From Verrucomicrobiota bacterium (GTDB lineage Bacteria > Verrucomicrobiota > Verrucomicrobiia > Opitutales > Opitutaceae), in the NCBI GenBank assembly GCA_018239675.1, contig JAFEGX010000032.1, positions 1 to 39,720 of the forward strand: DNA of 39,720 nt, written 5' to 3'. The notes beneath the pieces were generated by a model, which did no database searches, was not told the origin of the DNA, and was given only the letters and a program-made list of their open reading frames with translations. The first letter of the stretch is position 1, and every line of letters begins with the position of its first letter. The translations under genes and the position numbers were made by a program. This document shows, piece after piece, positions 35,895 through 39,720 of this stretch.

Positions 35895-37706
35895 TCAGTG
35901 CAGCTGCAGCTCGAGCGGCAAGCGCGCATACAGTCCCTGCGGGTCGTTGAACGTTCCAAGCGCATTGAGCTCCTCGCCGAGGCGCGCGGAAATGCGGCCC
36001 ACCAGGGTTTTGGCGCTGGCGCCGGCACCGGGGTTCATTTTCTCGATGGCCTCGGCCAGCGCCTCGGCCAGCTCCTTTTTCCGCGGGTACTCCTCGAGCC
36101 GGTAATCGTTGCCCACCTTGGCGCGCTCGGCCGCGTACTTGATGGCGGCATCAAGGTCGCCGATTTCGTCCACCAGCCCGAGTTTCTTGGCCTCGCTGCC
36201 GGACCAGACCCGGCCTTCGGCAATCTCGCGCACGAAGTCCAGCTTGAGCTTACGGCCCTCGGCCACCTTCGTGGTGAACTGCTCGTAAACCCAGTCCACC
36301 ATGCGCTGGAGCACGGCCAGCTCCTCGTCGGTCTTCGGGCGCGCAATGGTCAGGGCGCCCGCAAACTTGCCGGTCGTGACACTGTCAAAGGTCACCCCGA
36401 AATCGTTCGCGAGCTTCTTCACGTCAAACTGGATGCCAAACACCCCGATCGAGCCCGTCACCGTCGACGGCTCGGCAAAGATGCGGTCGGAATACGTCGA
36501 GATCCAGTAGCCGCCCGAGGCCGCATAGGTGCCCATCGAGACCACCACCGGCTTGACCTTCTGCGTGAGGCGGACCTCGCGCTGGATCGTCTCCGACGCC
36601 GAGACGCTGCCGCCGGGGCTGTTCACGCGCAGCACGATCGCCTTGACGTTGTTGTCCTGACGCAGCCGGCGCAGCTCGCGCGAGAACTTGTCGCCGCCCA
36701 CATTGTTCATCTCGCCCTCGCCGTCCACGATCGCGCCCTCGGCATAAATCACGGCAATCGTGTTGTGATGGCCGAGGGAGAACCCGCGGTTCGAGTGGGA
36801 TCCCGTCACGCCGCGGGCATAGCTCTGGAGGGCGATCTGCTTGAAGGATTCACGCGAGCCCCGGCGGCCGGTCTTGGCCTTCAGCTCGTCGATGACCTCG
36901 TCCCGATACGCCACGCGGTCGATGAGCCCCGCCGCCTTGGCGGCGGAGGGACGGATCAGGCCTTCGGCGTCCACGACGGCCTGCACATTCTCCGGGGCGA
37001 GGTGACGGCTCGCCGCGATGTCGCCGCGGATGGTGCCCCAGATGTCGTCGAGGAGCTTCTGGACCTGCTCGCGGCTCTCCGGGCTCATGTCCTTGCGGGT
37101 GTAGGGCTCGACCGCCGACTTGTACTTGCCCACGCGGGTCACCTGGATGCCGATGCCGTACTTTTCAAAGGTGCCGGCCAGGAACATCGGCTCGCTCGCC
37201 AGTCCCGGCATCAGGATTTCGCCGTACGGATCGAGGATGATTTCGTCCGCGACGGACGCGAGGTAGTAGTCCTTGGTCTGCGCGAAGGTCAGGTAGGCCT
37301 TCACGGGCTTGCCCGAGGCCTTGAACGCCAGGAGCGCCTCGCGGACATCGCGCAGCGCGGCGAATCCGCTGCCATAGCCCGCCGGCGAAAGCGCGCCCTT
37401 GAGCAGCACGCCGGCGATGCGGTCATCCTTGGCCGCGGCGCGCAGCGCCCGGGTCGCGGTGCGCAGCTGCAGGGTCTCGACCCGGCCGCCGGTGAGCATG
37501 CTGAAGTCGACGATCGGCGGCGCGTCCGTGATGTTCGCCTCCAAGTCGAAGACCAGATAGGACCCCTTCTCCACGGCCTCGGTCTTCTCTTTGTTGCCCA
37601 CGGCGGCGATGACGCCGACGAAGCCGATGAACAACAGGGCGGCTCCGAACGTGAAAATCACGAGAGCCGCAAGCGCTCCGAGCATGGAAGTGAGGAAGTT
37701 CTTCAT
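35895..37706 (-). CDS. sppA: Signal peptide peptidase SppA, 67-kDa type
   Basis: A 603-residue inner-membrane protease that digests cleaved signal peptides. One N-terminal membrane anchor is seen (about 10-36), followed by two tandem S49 domains as in E. coli SppA (618 residues). The catalytic dyad is split between them: Lys196 in VGKYKSAVEPYTRKDMSPES and Ser367 in VNSPGGSVSASE. The MGTYAASGGYWISTYSDRIF and GSIGVFG segments that line the site are also present. It is divergent from the 37914 gene and 8 bp upstream of sufT. Confidence 0.96.
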   Translation of the reverse strand: MKNFLTSMLGALAALVIFTFGAALLFIGFVGVIAAVGNKEKTEAVEKGSYLVFDLEANITDAPPIVDFSMLTGGRVETLQLRTATRALRAAAKDDRIAGVLLKGALSPAGYGSGFAALRDVREALLAFKASGKPVKAYLTFAQTKDYYLASVADEIILDPYGEILMPGLASEPMFLAGTFEKYGIGIQVTRVGKYKSAVEPYTRKDMSPESREQVQKLLDDIWGTIRGDIAASRHLAPENVQAVVDAEGLIRPSAAKAAGLIDRVAYRDEVIDELKAKTGRRGSRESFKQIALQSYARGVTGSHSNRGFSLGHHNTIAVIYAEGAIVDGEGEMNNVGGDKFSRELRRLRQDNNVKAIVLRVNSPGGSVSASETIQREVRLTQKVKPVVVSMGTYAASGGYWISTYSDRIFAEPSTVTGSIGVFGIQFDVKKLANDFGVTFDSVTTGKFAGALTIARPKTDEELAVLQRMVDWVYEQFTTKVAEGRKLKLDFVREIAEGRVWSGSEAKKLGLVDEIGDLDAAIKYAAERAKVGNDYRLEEYPRKKELAEALAEAIEKMNPGAGASAKTLVGRISARLGEELNALGTFNDPQGLYARLPLELQLH

Positions 37707-37913
37707 GGAGATGGGTTCAGGCTATCTCCTTTCGGGTTTTCCACCAGTAGAAACCAGACGAACGGTCGATAAGCCGGCCGGACGGCGGCCGATCATTAGT
37801 TCCCGGCACCGTCCCGGCCGGGCGGCGCCACGCCGGTTAATTTCGCGTCCCAACCGCCGCCGAATCGCCGGAACGGGTTGCGATGCCGCCGTCCTCCCCC
37901 CATCGTGTGCCCA
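37707..37913. other. Divergent promoter region between sppA and the 37914 gene
   Basis: These 207 bases separate two divergent starts and should hold both promoters, but I cannot assign -35/-10 boxes with confidence. A CCCGGCCGGG self-complementary decamer lies near 37823-37832. No RNA gene or ORF is supported. Confidence 0.35.
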
Positions 37914-39416
37914 ATGGCCGAGCAAAAAGACCTCCTCACCACCCACCGCAAGGCCCTCACGATCAACCTCGATGAGGCCAAGTACGGCACCTTCGCCGAG
38001 ATCGGCGCCGGCCAGGAGGTCGCCCGCGTCTTCTTCCAGGCCGGCGCCGCCTCCGGCACGGTGGCCAAGACCATTTCGGCCTACGACATGACGTTCAGCG
38101 ACGCGATTTACGGCAAGGCGCCGCGGTACGTGTCGTGCGAGCGGCTGACCACCATGCTCGACCACGAGTATCAGCTGCTCGACGAACGCCTCGGCGCCAC
38201 CCGCGGCGACCGCTCCACGTTCTTCGTCTTCGCCGACACCGTCGCCGCCCGCAATTACAAGGGCACCAACGAGGCGCATGGCTGGATGGGCATCCGGTTT
38301 CAGACCGAGCCGCACGGCCCCACCAGCGAGATTGTCCTCCATGTCCGCATGTGGGACAAGGAGAACGTCCTCCAGCAGGAGGCCCTCGGCATCGTCGGCA
38401 CCAACCTCGTCTACGGCGCATTCTACTACCGCGACAACCCGCGGCAGTTCATCGAGTCGCTCATCGACGACCTCACCACCGACCGCATCGAGGTCGACAT
38501 GCTCCGGTTCAGCGGCCCGGCGTTCGCCAACGTCGACAACCGGCTCATGTCGCTGCACCTCGTCCAGTGCGGCCTCACCAACGCCGTCATGTTCGGCCCG
38601 AAGGGCGACGTGCTCCAGCCGTCCGAGGCGCTCCACCACAAGGCCATCCTCGTCGAGCGCGGCTCCTTCCGTCCCGTCACCCACGTCAACGTCGACATCC
38701 TCAATTGCGCGACCGCGCAGTTCATCCAGGAGCCGCTCGTCCAGGGGAAGTCCGTGATGGTCTTGATGGAGATCACGATGAACAGCCTGCTCTCGACCGG
38801 CGAGCTTGACCCGGCCGACTTCCTCTCCCGCGTCGATCTCCTCGGCGCCCTCGGCTTTACCGTCCTCATCTCGAATTACTCGGAATACTTCCGCCTCACC
38901 TCGTACTTCCGCCGCTACACGAAGGAGATGATCGGCGTCGCGATGGGCATCAACAACCTCCTCGAGATCTTCAACGAGAAGTACTACGAGAACCTCGCCG
39001 GCGGCATCCTTGAGTCCTTTGGCCGACTGTTCCGCAACTCGGTCCGCCTCTACATCTACCCGATGCGGCGCGAGGCCTATAAGCACTATCTCGCCACCGG
39101 CCAGCCGGGCGGCGAGGTTCCGGCCACCACCACCGCGCCGTTTGGCTCGACCCTCAACGTGCTCATCACGGCGAAAAACGTCCAGGTCGTCGATCATCTC
39201 CGGAATCTCTACAATCACCTCCTCGAAAACCACTATATCGACTGCATCATCGGCTTCGACCCGAACATCATGGGGATCTTCTCCCGCGATGTGCTGCGGC
39301 GCATCCGTGAGAACGACCCGAGCTGGGAGGAGATGGTGCCCAAGTCCGTCGCGACCACCATCAAGGAACGCCAGCTGTTTGGCTACACCCCCGCCGACAT
39401 CCGCGCCGCAGGCTAG
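37914..39416 (+). CDS. Conserved 500-residue protein of unknown function (often labelled TonB-dependent receptor)
   Basis: From ATG 37914 the product is 500 residues, beginning MAEQKDLLTTHRKALTINL and then KYGTFAEIGAGQEVARVFF, SAYDMTFSDAIYGKAPRYVS and, later, NCATAQFIQEPLVQGKSVMV. I recognise this as a strongly conserved bacterial family with no established function. Database labels such as TonB-dependent receptor or nicotinate-nucleotide adenylyltransferase are not supported, because there is no signal peptide, plug domain, barrel or HxGH nucleotidyltransferase motif. It looks cytosolic and mixed alpha/beta. The longer frame from 37878 adds a Cys/Pro-rich leader and is rejected. The gene stands alone between sppA (divergent) and dapF (same strand, 183 bp downstream). 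Confidence 0.85.
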   Translation: MAEQKDLLTTHRKALTINLDEAKYGTFAEIGAGQEVARVFFQAGAASGTVAKTISAYDMTFSDAIYGKAPRYVSCERLTTMLDHEYQLLDERLGATRGDRSTFFVFADTVAARNYKGTNEAHGWMGIRFQTEPHGPTSEIVLHVRMWDKENVLQQEALGIVGTNLVYGAFYYRDNPRQFIESLIDDLTTDRIEVDMLRFSGPAFANVDNRLMSLHLVQCGLTNAVMFGPKGDVLQPSEALHHKAILVERGSFRPVTHVNVDILNCATAQFIQEPLVQGKSVMVLMEITMNSLLSTGELDPADFLSRVDLLGALGFTVLISNYSEYFRLTSYFRRYTKEMIGVAMGINNLLEIFNEKYYENLAGGILESFGRLFRNSVRLYIYPMRREAYKHYLATGQPGGEVPATTTAPFGSTLNVLITAKNVQVVDHLRNLYNHLLENHYIDCIIGFDPNIMGIFSRDVLRRIRENDPSWEEMVPKSVATTIKERQLFGYTPADIRAAG

Positions 39417-39454
39417 CGCCGTGATCAGTCGCCTAGGGGAAAGTTGAGAGGTGA

Positions 39455-39531
39455 GTAATTACTAATCTTCGCTGATCCGCACTAATCCGCTCCTGAACCA
39501 TTAGCTGGGATCAGCGAAGATTAGTGGTTAC
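39455..39531. repeat. Inverted repeat with perfect 18-bp arms (ACTAATC type)
   Basis: ACTAATCTTCGCTGATCC (39461-39478) is perfectly mirrored at 39508-39525; four of the six flanking bases on each side also match, giving arms of about 24 bp around a 29-base loop. The left arm and loop start read as three decamers: ACTAATCTTC, GCTGATCCGC, ACTAATCCGC. The element lies 38 bp past the stop of the conserved unknown gene and upstream of dapF. Confidence 0.85.
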
Positions 39532-39599
39532 CCCTTCCCTTGGATCCACGCAAATGCCGTGGCGTTCCGCGTCAATCTTTGGTTCGCTCGGGCATTCAC

Positions 39600-39720
39600 A
39601 TGCGCTTCTTCAAGTATCACGCCCTCGGCAACGACTACATTGTCCTCAACCCGGCCGACTTTCCGGCCTGGCAGCCCGCGCCCACCGTCGAACAGATCCG
39701 GGTGGTGTGCCATCGGAACT
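39600..39720 (+). CDS. dapF: Diaminopimelate epimerase, N-terminal part (cut by window end)
   Basis: Only the first 40 codons are present. They read MRFFKYHALGNDYIVLNPAD and continue to VCHRN at the edge. The K-Y/H-x-x-G-N-D-(F/Y) start is the DapF signature; its Asn contacts the substrate. The enzyme converts LL- to meso-diaminopimelate for peptidoglycan and lysine. The catalytic cysteines lie beyond the window. ATG 39600 aligns with the family start. Confidence 0.9.
   Translation, partial: MRFFKYHALGNDYIVLNPADFPAWQPAPTVEQIRVVCHRN

Noticed and set aside
37722..39233. 503-codon open frame antisense to the conserved 500-residue gene
   Set aside because: Asp/Glu/Val-rich shadow typical of antisense frames in this genome; the sense protein is recognisably conserved.

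Overview
The window looks like a piece of chromosome from a GC-rich Gram-negative bacterium, most likely a verrucomicrobium of the Opitutaceae type. It has LPS genes (an LptD-like barrel and LpxI), a bifunctional-nuclease-family protein, an uncharacterised conserved 500-residue protein, many GTG starts, tight 4-nt gene overlaps, and intergenic hairpins built from short degenerate repeats. The lineage is inferred from gene content and style, since no marker gene such as 16S rRNA is present. I see no phage, insertion sequence, CRISPR array or plasmid gene.

Layout. 1-2711 (+): the end of a hybrid sensor kinase, a single-domain receiver, and a fusion of a histidine-kinase dimerisation domain, a receiver and a class III adenylate cyclase. 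2796-8103: glgB and ppc on the minus strand, then lptD and rsmB divergently on the plus strand to 11394. 11793-13222 (+): scpA, a coupled 84-residue protein, and trxA with a clear intrinsic terminator. 13557-14727 (-): acyP-menA. 14840-15788 (+): an unknown acidic protein and tRNA-Ser(GCU). 15918-18536 (-): the SAM cycle operon metK-ahcY with an AT-rich palindromic leader. 18705-19061 (+): a free-standing Hpt protein. 19354-23592 (-): a tight operon of an HtrA protease, an HtrA-like protein that has lost its catalytic triad, riboflavin synthase and a family 4 type uracil-DNA glycosylase. 23638-26211 (+): leuS. 26292-31095 (+): an exopolysaccharide export module (FecR-domain protein, beta-barrel, short OPX protein, Wzz/BY-kinase) with no glycosyltransferases in view. 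31539-35265 (+): lpxI, a bifunctional nuclease homologue, dus and a LarA-type racemase with overlapping ends. 35359-37706 (-): sppA-sufT. 37914-39416 (+): the conserved 500-residue protein of unknown function. 39600 onward (+): the start of dapF, cut by the window edge.

How the genes work together. Three themes recur. One is phosphorelay and second-messenger signalling (kinase receivers, CheY-like protein, cyclase, Hpt). The second is the cell envelope (LptD, LpxI, SppA, HtrA pair, polysaccharide export). The third is housekeeping metabolism, above all the SAM cycle, where MetK makes SAM and AhcY removes S-adenosylhomocysteine.

The most distinctive non-coding feature is a family of repeats of about 135-147 bp with inverted ends reading roughly GTAGCCGCAA...TTGCGGCTAC and a shared interior. 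There are four copies (5064-5208, 11440-11581, 13392-13538, and a diverged one at 31104-31238), each starting 8-45 bp past a stop codon. Several unrelated hairpin families of similar style also lie at gene 3' ends.
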